Positions 1-8,682 of a DNA stretch of 64,000 nt are shown here, in pieces (the first letter of the stretch is position 1; each line of letters starts with the position of its first letter). The DNA comes from JACDAN01 sp963834825. Lineage in GTDB: Bacteria > Actinomycetota > Thermoleophilia > Gaiellales > Gaiellaceae. The notes under the pieces were generated by a model. The model made no database searches and was not told the DNA's origin. It saw only the letters and a program-made list of their open reading frames with translations. A program made the position numbers and the translations under genes. The stretch covers positions 242,553-306,552 of the forward strand of contig CAWICZ010000007.1 of NCBI GenBank assembly GCA_963834825.1, written 5' to 3'.

Positions 1-73
1 TGTCGGAAGCGGCCCTGCCTCGGGCTCCGCCAGTAGGATCGAACGCAGACAACGACGAAGGAGCGAGAGACCG

Positions 74-1480
74 ATGGAATCTGACGTTGCCGTCCTGGGG
101 GGCGGTCCCGGCGGCTACACGGCCGCGATTCGCGCGGCGCAGCTCGGCGCCACCACCGTCTGCATCGAGAAGGAGCCGGAGCTGGGCGGAACCTGCCTCC
201 GCGTGGGCTGCATCCCGACCAAGGCCTGGGTGCAGACCGCCTTCGCGATGAAAGAAGCCGAGGAGACCTTCGCCAAGCTCGGCGTCCAGGTCGGAGAGCC
301 CAGCCTCGACCTGGGGACCGCGAACCAGTGGAAGGACGGCGTCGTCAAGCAAATGACCAGCGGTGTCGCGTCGCTCTTCAAAGCCAACGGCGTCGAGTGG
401 GTCAAGGGCACCGGCCGCTTCAAGGACGCGAACACGATCGCCGTCGAAGGCGGTGAGGACGTCACCTTCAAGCAGGCGGTCATCGCCACCGGCAGCTTCC
501 CGCTCCGGCCGCCGATCGAGGGCCTCGACTCGCCTCGCTGCGTCGACTCGACCGGCCTGCTCGCCCAGCAGGAGGTTCCCAAGCGGCTGGTCGTCCTCGG
601 GGGCGGCATCATCGGCTGCGAGTTCGCGTCGATCTTCAGCCGCTTCGGCTCCGAGGTGACGATCATCGAGATGCTCCCGAAGCTGATCCCGATGGAGGAC
701 GACGACGCGTCGGCGGAGCTCGCGAAGCAGTTCAAGCGCCGCAACATCACCCTCCACCTCGAGAAGCAGTGCACGAAGGTCGAGGACGACGGCTCGAAGC
801 TCACCGTCCACTTCGGCGACGGCGAGACGGTCGAGGCCGACCTGATGCTCGTCTCCGTCGGACGCGGCCCGCTGGTCGAGAACCTCGGTCTCGAGGAGAT
901 CGGCGTCGAGTTCGACAAGCGAACGGGGATCGCGGCCGACGAGCACCGCCGCACGACCGTCGATCACATCTACGCCGTCGGCGACTGCGCCGGCTACTGG
1001 CAGCTCGCCCACACCGCGTTCCGCGAGGGCGAGGTCGCGGCCGAGAACGCGACGGGCCACGAGGCCATCGTCGACAACCGCGGCGTCCCGCGGCCGATCT
1101 ACACCGACCCCGAGGTCGCGGCGGTCGGCCTGACCGAGGCCGAGGCACGGGAGCAACACGGCGACGACGTCGAGGTCGGCGTCTTCCCCTGGGTTGCGAA
1201 CGCCCGCGCCGTGATGCAGAACGAGACCGTCGGCTGGGTCAAGTCGATCCACGAGAGCCGGTACGGGGAGCTGCTCGGAATCGTCATGGTCGGGCCGCAC
1301 GTCACCGATCTGATCGAGGCCGGCGTCGTCGCGCTCGACGCCGAATCGACGGTCGAGACCGTCGCCGACGGGATGGCGGCGCACCCGACCTTGTCCGAGG
1401 CGGTCAAGGAAGCCGGTCTGGTGGCGTTGGGACGGGCGATCCACCTGCCGAATCGAAAGCGAGCCAAGGCAACCGCCTAG
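74..1480 (+). CDS. lpdA: Dihydrolipoyl dehydrogenase (E3)
   Basis: This flavoprotein reoxidises dihydrolipoamide with NAD+ in 2-oxoacid dehydrogenase or glycine-cleavage complexes. The 468-residue product has the N-terminal FAD motif GGGPGG (residues 9-14), the redox-active disulfide CLRVGC (Cys41 and Cys46), a second Rossmann motif GGGIIGCEF near residue 176, and the C-terminal dimerisation domain with the catalytic His-Glu segment HPTLSEAV. Length and domain order are normal for the family. An AAGGAG-like ribosome site just upstream supports the ATG. Gene partners for a whole complex are not visible in the window, so the complex it serves cannot be named. Confidence 0.95.
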   Translation: MESDVAVLGGGPGGYTAAIRAAQLGATTVCIEKEPELGGTCLRVGCIPTKAWVQTAFAMKEAEETFAKLGVQVGEPSLDLGTANQWKDGVVKQMTSGVASLFKANGVEWVKGTGRFKDANTIAVEGGEDVTFKQAVIATGSFPLRPPIEGLDSPRCVDSTGLLAQQEVPKRLVVLGGGIIGCEFASIFSRFGSEVTIIEMLPKLIPMEDDDASAELAKQFKRRNITLHLEKQCTKVEDDGSKLTVHFGDGETVEADLMLVSVGRGPLVENLGLEEIGVEFDKRTGIAADEHRRTTVDHIYAVGDCAGYWQLAHTAFREGEVAAENATGHEAIVDNRGVPRPIYTDPEVAAVGLTEAEAREQHGDDVEVGVFPWVANARAVMQNETVGWVKSIHESRYGELLGIVMVGPHVTDLIEAGVVALDAESTVETVADGMAAHPTLSEAVKEAGLVALGRAIHLPNRKRAKATA

Positions 1481-1525
1481 CGGCGCCTCTGACGCTCCGA
1501 CCCGAGGCTCAGTAACCTCCCGGCC

Positions 1526-1738
1526 ATGAGCATTGTCAACAGGAGAAACGCAGTCCTCGGTTGGACGGTCTGGACGATCAGCAAGACGGCCGCGAAGAGG
1601 AAGGCCAAGCAGGCGGCCAAGCCGGAGAACGGGAATGGCAGGCCGGGCAAGCGGGCAGCCGTCCTCTCCGGCCTTGCGGCGACCGGAGGCGCGGTCTGGT
1701 TCTGGCGCCGCCGGCGCGGCGACGACGAGGAGACCTAA
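1526..1738 (+). CDS. Small basic single-pass membrane protein, unknown function
   Basis: This 70-residue ORF follows lpdA by 45 bases on the same strand. The N-terminal half is lysine- and arginine-rich. A short hydrophobic stretch (AAVLSGLAATGGAVWFW, about residues 44-60) is followed by RRRRGDDEET, which looks like one membrane anchor with a charged tail. I do not recognise a family. A real gene is plausible because composition and codon bias fit a short anchored protein, but no homology can be claimed from sequence alone. Confidence 0.5.
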   Translation: MSIVNRRNAVLGWTVWTISKTAAKRKAKQAAKPENGNGRPGKRAAVLSGLAATGGAVWFWRRRRGDDEET

Positions 1739-1768
1739 CCTCGCCGCCGCCGCTCTCGGGCGGTTCCG

Positions 1769-2564
1769 CTAGGCGGTAGCGGGCGAGGCGGTCCGGACGC
1801 GGACGAGACGCCGCGTCGAGATGCCTGCGAGCAGGTCGTCGCCCTGCTTGCGGGCCCGGACGAACATGACCATCGAGCCGCCGCGGACGAGCCGCAGGCG
1901 GGTGGTCGGCAGCAGCTGGATCGTCGCGTAGCCGTCGACGTTCGTCGTGACTTCCTGCGACGGCGTGATCCAGCCGAGCGGCACGCCGGTGACGAGAACG
2001 ATCGCGTCACGCACGACGTAGCCGCGCGTGTCGGTCACGCGGAAGCGCCCCGTGAAGGGCTGGCGCGACCGCAGGACCGTCGGCGTGAACTGCAGCCCCG
2101 AAAGGACGAGCCGATCCGGCAGGTTGACGCTGGACGCCGGGATCGACGTCTTCCCGTCCTGGAGGCGCGTTGCGCCGGCAGGCGGTACAACGACGGCGGT
2201 CTGGGCGGTTGCTTCCCCCACCGAGCCGTCGGCGTTCCGAGCCACGACCCTCACCCGCAGGCGCGAGCCGACGTCCGCCGTCGCGACGCGGTACGACTTC
2301 GCCGTCGAGTTGGCGATGTCCGCGCACGGTGCCGGCGGTGGTGCAGCGCTGCCACTGGTACGTGAACGTCATCGGGTTCGTGCCTGCCCACTCGCCGTCC
2401 TTGGCGATGAGCAGCTCGCCGTCCTGGGCAGTGCCCACGACCGCCGGGTTCTCCGTGTTGCTCGGCGGGACCGCGGACTGGGCTTCGGCGAGCCCGGCCA
2501 CCGTGGCGAGGGCGGTCAGGATCGACGCCGCACCGGCGACGAGGACGAGTTGCAGCTTCCTCAT
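1769..2564 (-). CDS. Secreted Ig-like-domain protein, frameshifted
   Basis: The protein starts at 2564 with a clear Sec signal peptide (LVLVAGAASILTALATVAGLAEA). It is followed by an Ig-like segment with the FTYQWQRC motif common in actinobacterial cell-surface proteins. The frame breaks near 2327: one extra base after the ACC codon moves the continuation CADIANSTAKSYRV and VVARNADGSVG into the next frame. That frame runs to the stop at 1769 through a beta-rich C-terminal domain. It is annotated as one gene because the two halves join into a standard Ig-like repeat. Function is unknown; an extracellular or surface-adhesive role is inferred. Confidence 0.65.
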
Positions 2565-2680
2565 TGAATGCTTCCCCCTTTTCCATCGGACTCCGATGTA
2601 CCTGGGAAGCGTTCCCGCCGAATTCGAGTGGAATGCTCGAAAGTGGTAAGGATTGTCTGAACTCGATGAGGAGAGTCGGA

Positions 2681-3682
2681 ATGAGGATCGAGAAGTCCGT
2701 CACAGCCGTTACATGGATCCCCTCTGAGGCGATCGAGGGTATGCCGAAGCTGCCGTTCGAGCTCGGGATCACGCACTACGACGATCCGCCGCCCGACAAG
2801 ATCGGCGAGGGCGAGCTCGAGGCGCTGCGCGACGCCGACCGTTTCCGCGAGGCGAATCAGCTACGGGCGTGGATCGACGTCGACGACGGCAAGATCGTCG
2901 GCGCCGGCTACTCGGGCGGCGCGCTGATCGGCACGACGCACGTCAAGATCGGTCCGAAGACGGTCGGCTTCCCCGGCGTCGGCTACCCGCTGCTTCAGGA
3001 CGAGCCCGAGGTCGGCCCCGACTGGGTCAAGTTCATCCAGACCGCAGGCGGGCGGATGGGCATCCCGGCGCCGCGGCGCGTGCGCGGCAAGCCCTTCTTC
3101 CAGGTCGCGTCGGCCTCGGCCTGGACGACACTCCAGCTGATCATTTACGCCGACGGGACGGCCAAGCACAAGCTCGCCGGTGCCAGCCACTTCCCGCGCC
3201 ACTGGATCTACGACGACGACGGCATGCTCACCGAGAAGAGCGGGACAGTCGACTTCGAGCGCTGGTGGCGCGAGTCGTTCGGGCCGAACATGCCGTGGGG
3301 CGGCGAGGATTCGCCGGCCTTGATCGCGGCGGCCGAGTCGGAGCTGGAGCGCGAGCTCTCCCGCCTGCTCATGCACGATGCCAAGGGGCTCGCGCGGCGT
3401 GAGCTGCAGGAGGGAGAAGTGCTTGTCCAGCAGGACGAGACCGGCACCGAGCTCTTCCTCGTGCTCGACGGGATGCTCGACGTCGACGTCGACGGCGAGA
3501 TCGTCGCCCAGGTCGGGCCGGGCGCGATCCTGGGCGTGCGAGCTGCGCTCGAGGGCGGCATGCGGACCTCCACGCTGCGCGCGGCGACGCGCTGCCGCGT
3601 GGTCGTGATCCCGCAAGAAGAGCTCGACCAATCCGAGCTGGCCGCGATCGCGTCGAGGCAGCGACGGGAGGTGCGTTCGTAG
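2681..3682 (+). CDS. Protein with C-terminal cyclic-nucleotide-binding domain
   Basis: I chose the ATG at 2681 because GAGGAGAG lies at the right distance upstream; in-frame codons extend further 5' but have no ribosome site. The first ~240 residues form an unrecognised domain, rich in Trp, Gly and aromatic residues (GYSGGALIG, GFPGVGYPLL, SHFPRHWIYDDDG). The last ~85 residues fit a cNMP-binding/CRP-like effector fold (ELQEGEVLVQQDETGTELFL, GMLDVDVDGE, VGPGAILG). No DNA-binding domain is present, so it is probably a cNMP-gated enzyme or scaffold, not a transcription factor. Its stop abuts the following SDR gene, suggesting co-transcription. Confidence 0.75.
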   Translation: MRIEKSVTAVTWIPSEAIEGMPKLPFELGITHYDDPPPDKIGEGELEALRDADRFREANQLRAWIDVDDGKIVGAGYSGGALIGTTHVKIGPKTVGFPGVGYPLLQDEPEVGPDWVKFIQTAGGRMGIPAPRRVRGKPFFQVASASAWTTLQLIIYADGTAKHKLAGASHFPRHWIYDDDGMLTEKSGTVDFERWWRESFGPNMPWGGEDSPALIAAAESELERELSRLLMHDAKGLARRELQEGEVLVQQDETGTELFLVLDGMLDVDVDGEIVAQVGPGAILGVRAALEGGMRTSTLRAATRCRVVVIPQEELDQSELAAIASRQRREVRS

Positions 3683-4410
3683 CGGCAGTTCGGGTCGCGC
3701 TCGTCACCGGCGCGAACTCGGGCATCGGGCTCGCTGTCGCAGAGCGCCTGCTCGCCGACGGTTACGCAGTCGGATTCGCGACCCGAGAGCCAAACCAGAA
3801 GGCCGCGGCGCGGCTCGCGGAGCGGGGCCGGGTCCACGCTGTCAGCGGCGACCTCTCGGATCCAACTGTGCCGGCCCGGCTGGTCTCGGAGACGACGGCG
3901 GCACTGGGTCGACTGGACGTGCTCGTCAACAACGCCGGGCGGACGGTCTCGAAGCCGGCGCTCGAGCTGACCGCGGAGGACTTCGACGCGATCTTCTCGA
4001 TCGACGTTCGCGGTGCGTTCCTCTGCGCGCAGGCCGCGGCGAAGGCGATGGGGGAGGGCGGGGTGATCGTCAACATCACGAGCGTCCACGAGCACGTCCC
4101 GAGGCCCGGGTTCGCGCTGTACGCGCCGGCGAAGGCGGCGCTCGGCATGGTCACACGCTCGCTCGCGCTCGAGCTCGCCCCCCGGATCCGCGTCGTCTCG
4201 GTCGCCCCCGGCGCGATTGCGACAGAGCGGAACGTCGAGGCAAAGGAGCTCCGCCCGGAAATTCCCCTCGAGCGAGCCGGCACGCCGGAGGAGGTGGCAG
4301 CCGTCGTGGCCTGGCTCGTCTCGGACGAGGCGAGCTACGTCACCGGCGCCAGTTACCTGGTCGACGGCGGGCTCACCCAGCAGGTCTTCGAGCCGCCACG
4401 CGGCGGCTAG
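3679..4410 (+). CDS. Short-chain dehydrogenase/reductase (SDR)
   Basis: This is a classical SDR oxidoreductase of about 240 residues. The nucleotide-binding motif TGANSGIG lies at the N-terminus, NNAG sits mid-domain, and the catalytic Ser (ITSVHEH) and YxxxK (YAPAK) are present, with the PG motif after them (VAPGAIATE). There is no ATG, GTG or TTG in frame between the Rossmann motif and well upstream. A GGGAGGTG ribosome site at 3666-3673 points to the codon GTA at 3679, so either an unusual start or a base error is present. The start is therefore uncertain. It follows the cNMP-binding gene directly. Substrate unknown. Confidence 0.8.
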   Translation, partial: VAAVRVALVTGANSGIGLAVAERLLADGYAVGFATREPNQKAAARLAERGRVHAVSGDLSDPTVPARLVSETTAALGRLDVLVNNAGRTVSKPALELTAEDFDAIFSIDVRGAFLCAQAAAKAMGEGGVIVNITSVHEHVPRPGFALYAPAKAALGMVTRSLALELAPRIRVVSVAPGAIATERNVEAKELRPEIPLERAGTPEEVAAVVAWLVSDEASYVTGASYLVDGGLTQQVFEPPRGG

Positions 4411-5444
4411 GCCGCAGGGAACAGCCGCGTCGCGGTCGCCTTGAAGGAGGCGGTGACGCGGATCCCCGGGCGGAGCTGCAGACGGTCTGCCGACGCACTC
4501 GTGATCTCGGCGACGACGGGACCGACCTTGACCCGGACGCGGTTGCCCATCGGCGCGATCGACGTGACCGGCGCGCTGACATGGTTGAGGCGGGAGTCGT
4601 CCTGCACGACGGGGCCCAGCGAGACGTCCCACGGGTAGACGGCGGCGTTGACCCGCCCGACCGCCTTGTCCGCGCTCCAGGCGGTGAAGCCGCTGTCGAG
4701 CGCGACCTCCGTCAGGCCGTCGTGACTCCCCACTGCACTGCCGGCGAGCAGCACCGCGCCGGTGAACGTCGCGACGAACGGATCGACGGGCACCGAGACG
4801 AGCTCCGTCGGGCTGCCGAGCTGGAGAATGCGGCCCTCGCTGATCACGCCGACCCGGTCGGCGAGGGTCGCGGCGTCCTCGAAGTCGTGGGTGACGAGCA
4901 GCGTCGGGAGCGCCAGCGAATGGAGCAGCTCGAACAGCTCGGCGCGGACTCCGGCCCTCGTGTGGGCGTCGAGCGCCGAGAGCGGCTCGTCGAGCAGCAG
5001 GACGGCCGGGTCCCGCGCCAGTGCGCGTGCCAAAGCGACGCGCTGGCGTTCGCCGCCGGAGAGCTCGTTGACGCGAACGCGTGCGAGGTGCCCGATCCGG
5101 AAGCGCTCGAGGAGGTCGTCCACCCTCGACCGGTCGCGGGCGCCGAAGCGCACGTTCCCGAGGACGTCGAGATGCGGGAAGAGCGCGTACTCCTGGAAGA
5201 GGTAGCCGACCCGACGGTGCTCGGGCGCGACGTCGTGTCCCCGCTCGGTGTCGAGCAGCACGGTCTCGCCGACGCTGACGCTGCCCGACCGTGGCCGCAG
5301 CAGTCCGGCGACGACCCGGAGCGTCGTCGTCTTGCCGGCGCCCGACGGGCCGACGAGCGCAAGCGTCTCGCCCTGCCCGACGGTCAGCTCGGCTGACGCG
5401 ACGAAGGAGCGGAGAGGATGAGTGAACCGGACGCTGAGTGCCAT
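4407..5444 (-). CDS. modC: Molybdate ABC transporter ATP-binding protein
   Basis: This ATPase powers molybdate import. It shows Walker A (GPSGAGKTT, residues 32-40), the Q-loop (LFQEYALFPH), the ABC signature LSGGERQR, Walker B LLLDEPLSALD, the H-loop (VTHDFEDA) and a C-terminal TOBE domain (about residues 280-345) that binds oxyanion in ModC proteins. Together with ModA and ModB on the same strand it forms the usual three-part system. The annotated start overlaps the modB end by 61 bases, which suggests translational coupling. The 3' end touches the convergent SDR gene. Sulfate or tungstate specificity cannot be excluded but the neighbours favour molybdate. Confidence 0.9.
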   Translation of the reverse strand: MALSVRFTHPLRSFVASAELTVGQGETLALVGPSGAGKTTTLRVVAGLLRPRSGSVSVGETVLLDTERGHDVAPEHRRVGYLFQEYALFPHLDVLGNVRFGARDRSRVDDLLERFRIGHLARVRVNELSGGERQRVALARALARDPAVLLLDEPLSALDAHTRAGVRAELFELLHSLALPTLLVTHDFEDAATLADRVGVISEGRILQLGSPTELVSVPVDPFVATFTGAVLLAGSAVGSHDGLTEVALDSGFTAWSADKAVGRVNAAVYPWDVSLGPVVQDDSRLNHVSAPVTSIAPMGNRVRVKVGPVVAEITSASADRLQLRPGIRVTASFKATATRLFPAA

Positions 5445-6181
5445 CTGGTCATGAGCTTGACGGACAGGAGGACGACCGCGCTGACGACGATCAGGAGGGC
5501 ACTGATCGCCAGCGCAACGTTGAAATCCACATCGAACTGCTCGTAGATCGCGAGCGACAGGGTCTGCGTGACGCCTTGCAGCGACCCCGCGAACATGATC
5601 GTCGCGCCGAACTCGCCGAGGCCGCGCGCGAACGCCAGCGCGGCGCCGGCGCCGAGCCCGCCCTTGGCGAGCGGGAGCATGACGCGGAAGAAGACCCGGC
5701 CGGGGCCCGCTCCAAGCGTGCGCGCGGCCGCCGGCAGCGCGGGGTCGACGGCCTCGAAGGCCGCGATCGCCGTGCGCAGGAAGAAGGGGCTCGCGACGAA
5801 CGTCACCGCCAGAACGACGGCGACCTTCGTGAACGCGATGTCGATCCCGAGCGCGTCGACCGTGCCGCCGAGCAGTCCCGCCCGGCCGAAGGCGACGAGG
5901 AGCCCGATGCCCGCCACGGCAGGAGGCAGCACGAGCGGCAGCTCGACGAGTGTGACGACGACGTCCCGCGCTGCACCGCGTCGGCTCGCAATCCAGTACG
6001 CGGCCGGCGTCCCGAACAGGAGGATGAGCGCCATCGAGAGCGCGATCGTCTCGGCCGTGACCCGAATCGCGTCGAGGGCGGCCCTGCTGCCGAGCGCCGA
6101 CCAGAGATCGCTCAGCGGCACCCGCAGGAAGACGGCGACGATCGGCAGCGTCAGAAAGAGCAGCGCGGCGCCCGTCGTCAC
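5384..6181 (-). CDS. modB: Molybdate ABC transporter permease
   Basis: The 265-residue membrane protein has five to six hydrophobic helices and the EAA-type loop that contacts the ATPase (AARTLGAGPG, followed by GLGEFGATIMFAG). Both are typical of ModB/CysT permeases. It lies between modA, 26 bases upstream, and modC, which it overlaps. Role: channel of the molybdate importer in the cytoplasmic membrane. Length is close to the family norm, slightly extended at the C-terminus into the modC overlap. Confidence 0.9.
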   Translation of the reverse strand: MTTGAALLFLTLPIVAVFLRVPLSDLWSALGSRAALDAIRVTAETIALSMALILLFGTPAAYWIASRRGAARDVVVTLVELPLVLPPAVAGIGLLVAFGRAGLLGGTVDALGIDIAFTKVAVVLAVTFVASPFFLRTAIAAFEAVDPALPAAARTLGAGPGRVFFRVMLPLAKGGLGAGAALAFARGLGEFGATIMFAGSLQGVTQTLSLAIYEQFDVDFNVALAISALLIVVSAVVLLSVKLMTRWHSASGSLILSAPSSRQPS

Positions 6182-6207
6182 GAGGAGCGCCGCGCGAAAG
6201 AGCCGGG

Positions 6208-6960
6208 CTACCGGGACGCCTTCGGGATCGGGAGGAACCCGGCGTTCCTCAGCGCTCTTTGCCCTCTCGGCGAGAGGAGCTTCTTGATCCAGGCCCGCGC
6301 GAGCGCCTTGTGGGACGACCGCGACACGACTGCGATCTCGTAGCGGATGCGCGGCTGCGCCCAGGCCGGGATGCGAATGACCGTCACCTGCGCGCGGACC
6401 GGCCGCGCATCGGTCGCATAGACGAAACCGGCGTCGGCTTGACCGAGCGCGACCTTTCCGGTCACCGCTTTCACGTCCGACTCCTGACTGACGACCTTCG
6501 AGAGCACCGAGGTCAGGCCCATCTTGCGGAGCACGGTGCGCGTATAGCCGCCGACCGGCACCGCCGGCCCGGCGATCACGAGCTTCACCGGCTTCCGCTT
6601 CAGGTCGTAGACCGTTCGGATCCCGGCCGGGTTCGACCTCGGCACGATCAGCACGAGGCGATTCGACGTGAAGGTGACCGGCCGCTCGACGGTCCGGGCC
6701 TGGAAGAGGCGCTGGGTGTTGAGCGGCGCCGCCGAGGCGAAGATGTCCGCCGGCGCGCCGTTCCTGATCTGCGTCTCGAGCGCGTTCGAGCCGGCGAAGT
6801 TGTAGCGCTGCGCCCGATCGAAGGCGCTGAACACCTCGGTCAGGGAGGCGGCGGCGTAGATCGTCAGTGGATCCGCTTGCCGACGTGCGCCCGCACTCGA
6901 GGCGAGCGACGATGCGGCGATCAGCGCGATCGTGAGCAGTGCAGCGAAGCGAGTTCTCAT
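6208..6960 (-). CDS. modA: Molybdate-binding extracytoplasmic protein
   Basis: This substrate-binding protein captures molybdate for ModBC. An N-terminal Sec signal peptide (ALLTIALIAASSLASSAGA) is followed by the family's first strand and anion-binding loop (LTIYAAASLTEVF), then NFAGSNALETQI and GAPADIFASA, all typical ModA motifs. The length of 250 residues is normal. The gene begins 9 bases after the ferritin-like gene, so the two are almost certainly co-transcribed. Confidence 0.92.
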   Translation of the reverse strand: MRTRFAALLTIALIAASSLASSAGARRQADPLTIYAAASLTEVFSAFDRAQRYNFAGSNALETQIRNGAPADIFASAAPLNTQRLFQARTVERPVTFTSNRLVLIVPRSNPAGIRTVYDLKRKPVKLVIAGPAVPVGGYTRTVLRKMGLTSVLSKVVSQESDVKAVTGKVALGQADAGFVYATDARPVRAQVTVIRIPAWAQPRIRYEIAVVSRSSHKALARAWIKKLLSPRGQRALRNAGFLPIPKASR

Positions 6961-6969
6961 CCGGTCCTC

Positions 6970-7539
6970 CTACCCCAGGTACGCCTCGATGGCGGCACTG
7001 GCGGTCTCGACGTCGGTAGCGACGGGGAACGACTTGGCGCCCACCTGTCCAGAGAGGGCGGAGAGGGCTCCAATCTGCTGGGCGGTGCTCGCGCCCAGGC
7101 TTGCGAACAGGATGCGATAGTCGATCACCGAGGCGGACGCTGCGGCGGACTGGTACGAGCCGAGCAGTGCGCGGAGCACGACCAGACCGGTCTTCACGGT
7201 CGTCGGCGCCTTCGAGAAGGTGCGCCTCGGCCAGGCGAACTCGAAGTCCTGCTCGGCCGGAGGGGTGTCACCAAAGCTGACGAGCAGGCTGCTCAACGCC
7301 TTGGCGTGCTTCGTGGCCGTCGTTCGCCCCTGGCGCAAGGTGTCGGCGCGAAGCCCGCGGAACTGCTTGCCGGCGAGCGCCTTGCCGTAGAAGTCCTTCA
7401 GCAGGAACTCGGCCGAGACACCGAAGTTCGCGAAGGCGATGTCCTCCTCGGTCGCAGCGCCGGCTGCGCCGACCCAGGGGCCGCCGAGGACGGCCGCCGA
7501 GGCGCCGGCGGAGGTGAGAAGGAAGCGTCTCCGGTTCAC
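6970..7539 (-). CDS. Tat-exported ferritin-like (DUF4439-type) protein, first gene of the mod operon
   Basis: The N-terminus NRRRFLLTSAGASAAVLGG is a twin-arginine signal. The mature region is all-helical with Glu/His-containing helices (ATEEDIAFANFGVSAEFLL, TATKHAKALSSLL) as in ferritin-like exported proteins. I prefer the GTG at 7539 because the Tat signal then begins immediately; a GTG at 7557 would place the start inside the inverted repeat of the divergent promoter region. It precedes modA by 9 bases. Function is unknown; an exported metal-binding role linked to molybdate supply is an inference from position only. Confidence 0.75.
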   Translation of the reverse strand: MNRRRFLLTSAGASAAVLGGPWVGAAGAATEEDIAFANFGVSAEFLLKDFYGKALAGKQFRGLRADTLRQGRTTATKHAKALSSLLVSFGDTPPAEQDFEFAWPRRTFSKAPTTVKTGLVVLRALLGSYQSAAASASVIDYRILFASLGASTAQQIGALSALSGQVGAKSFPVATDVETASAAIEAYLG

Positions 7540-7550
7540 GCGCGGCGACC

Positions 7551-7581
7551 CTACCACACGGTAGAAATTCTTTGACTACCG
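7551..7581. promoter_or_regulatory. Inverted repeats in the divergent ferritin-mod / PadR-TrmO promoter region
   Basis: CTACC at 7551-7555 pairs with GGTAG at 7560-7564. CGGTAG at 7559-7564 also forms an inverted repeat with CTACCG at 7576-7581 (11-base spacer). The site sits in the short region between two divergent genes, one of which encodes a PadR-type regulator, so it is a plausible operator for autoregulation and for control of the mod operon. The repeats are seen directly; the regulatory role is inferred. Confidence 0.5.
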
Positions 7582-7601
7582 GTCGCGTACGATTCGCACG
7601 G

Positions 7602-8639
7602 ATGCCTCGACGACCGCCAACGCAGCCCTCGCTTCCCGAGTGGGCGGCACTGGGGTTGCTCTGCGAGCAGCCGGCCCACGGCTGGGCGATAGCCCAGGAG
7701 CTCAGCCCGACAGGCTCGATCGGCCGCGTCTACTCGTGCACCCGCGCGCTCGCCTATCGCGCGCTCCGGCAGCTGCGCGACGCAGGTCTCGCCGAGGTGC
7801 GGCGCACGAGCCCGAGTGAGAAGGGCCCCGCGCGCACGACGCTCGGTCCCACGCGCAGCGGTCGCGCGAAGTTCGTCCGCTGGCGTGGCCGGCCGGTCGC
7901 TCACGTGCGCGACCTGCGCTCGGAGCTGATGCTGAAGCTGCTCTTCCACGAGCGCGCGCAGCTCGACCCGCAGCTCCTCCTCGGCCGTCAGGCAACCGTG
8001 TTGGCGCGGATCGAGCGAGCGCTGGAGGATCAACTCGCGTCGGCGTCGGGGTTCGATCGGACGCTCGCGCTCTGGCGCCTGTCGGCGAGTCGCGGCGCGC
8101 TCTCCTTCGTCGACGGGCTGCTCGAGAGCCGTACGGCCGAGCCGGTCGTCTACCAACCGATCGGCTACGTCGTCTCGCCGCACGAGCAGATGGACGGCAT
8201 GCCCCTTCAGGCGATGGCCGACACCAAGGGCGCGTCGACGATCGAGGTGGGGGAGGAGCACGTCGGCTGCCTCGCCGATCTCGACGGCTTCACGCATGTC
8301 TGGGTGCTCGCGCATCTGCACGAGACGATCGGGTGGAACTCGAGGGTGCGAGTGTTCCTCGACGAGGTGACGCACGGCACGTTCGCCACGCGCTCGCCTC
8401 GGCGGCCGAACCCGATCGGCCTGTCGCTCGCCCGGATCGTCTCCGTCGAGCCGTCCGGGGTCGTGGTGGAGGGGCTCGACCTCCTCAATGGAACACCCGT
8501 GCTCGACCTGAAGCCGTTCGTGCCGCTGTTCGACACTCCGACCGGGGACGTTCGGTCCGGCTGGTTCGACGGCCGTGCCGAGCGTGTCTTCGCGCGGACG
8601 TCCGACCGGCGCTTCGCCCTTCGCAGCGATCGAAACTGA
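7602..8639 (+). CDS. PadR-type HTH regulator fused to TrmO/TsaA-like domain
   Basis: Residues ~1-175 form a PadR-family winged-helix plus helical C-terminal domain (PEWAALGLLCEQPAHGWAIA, RALAYRALRQLRDAGL). Residues ~180-345 match the TsaA/TrmO beta-barrel family (IGYVVSP, DLDGFTHVWVLAHLHE, FATRSPRRPNPIGLSLARI, LDLKPFVP). TrmO is a SAM-dependent tRNA N6-methyltransferase, so the fusion could use SAM as a ligand, or the domain may have been recruited as a sensor. I take the ATG at 7602; an in-frame TTG lies at 7572. It is divergent from the ferritin-modABC operon and likely controls it. The fusion is directly visible; the target is inferred. Confidence 0.8.
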   Translation: MPRRPPTQPSLPEWAALGLLCEQPAHGWAIAQELSPTGSIGRVYSCTRALAYRALRQLRDAGLAEVRRTSPSEKGPARTTLGPTRSGRAKFVRWRGRPVAHVRDLRSELMLKLLFHERAQLDPQLLLGRQATVLARIERALEDQLASASGFDRTLALWRLSASRGALSFVDGLLESRTAEPVVYQPIGYVVSPHEQMDGMPLQAMADTKGASTIEVGEEHVGCLADLDGFTHVWVLAHLHETIGWNSRVRVFLDEVTHGTFATRSPRRPNPIGLSLARIVSVEPSGVVVEGLDLLNGTPVLDLKPFVPLFDTPTGDVRSGWFDGRAERVFARTSDRRFALRSDRN

Positions 8640-8682
8640 CCTGACGTACTCTGTCTCAGCCCCACGAGAGGAGGGAGTGGAG

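Noticed and set aside
801..1148. Long antisense reading frames inside lpdA and many other genes
   Set aside because: High GC removes stop codons on all frames. These frames are Arg/Pro/Ala-rich, lack ribosome sites and overlap genes with clear motifs.
7572..7593. TTGACT / TACGAT as a promoter for the PadR-TrmO gene
   Set aside because: The spacing between the two hexamers is about 10 bases, too short for a sigma-70 promoter.
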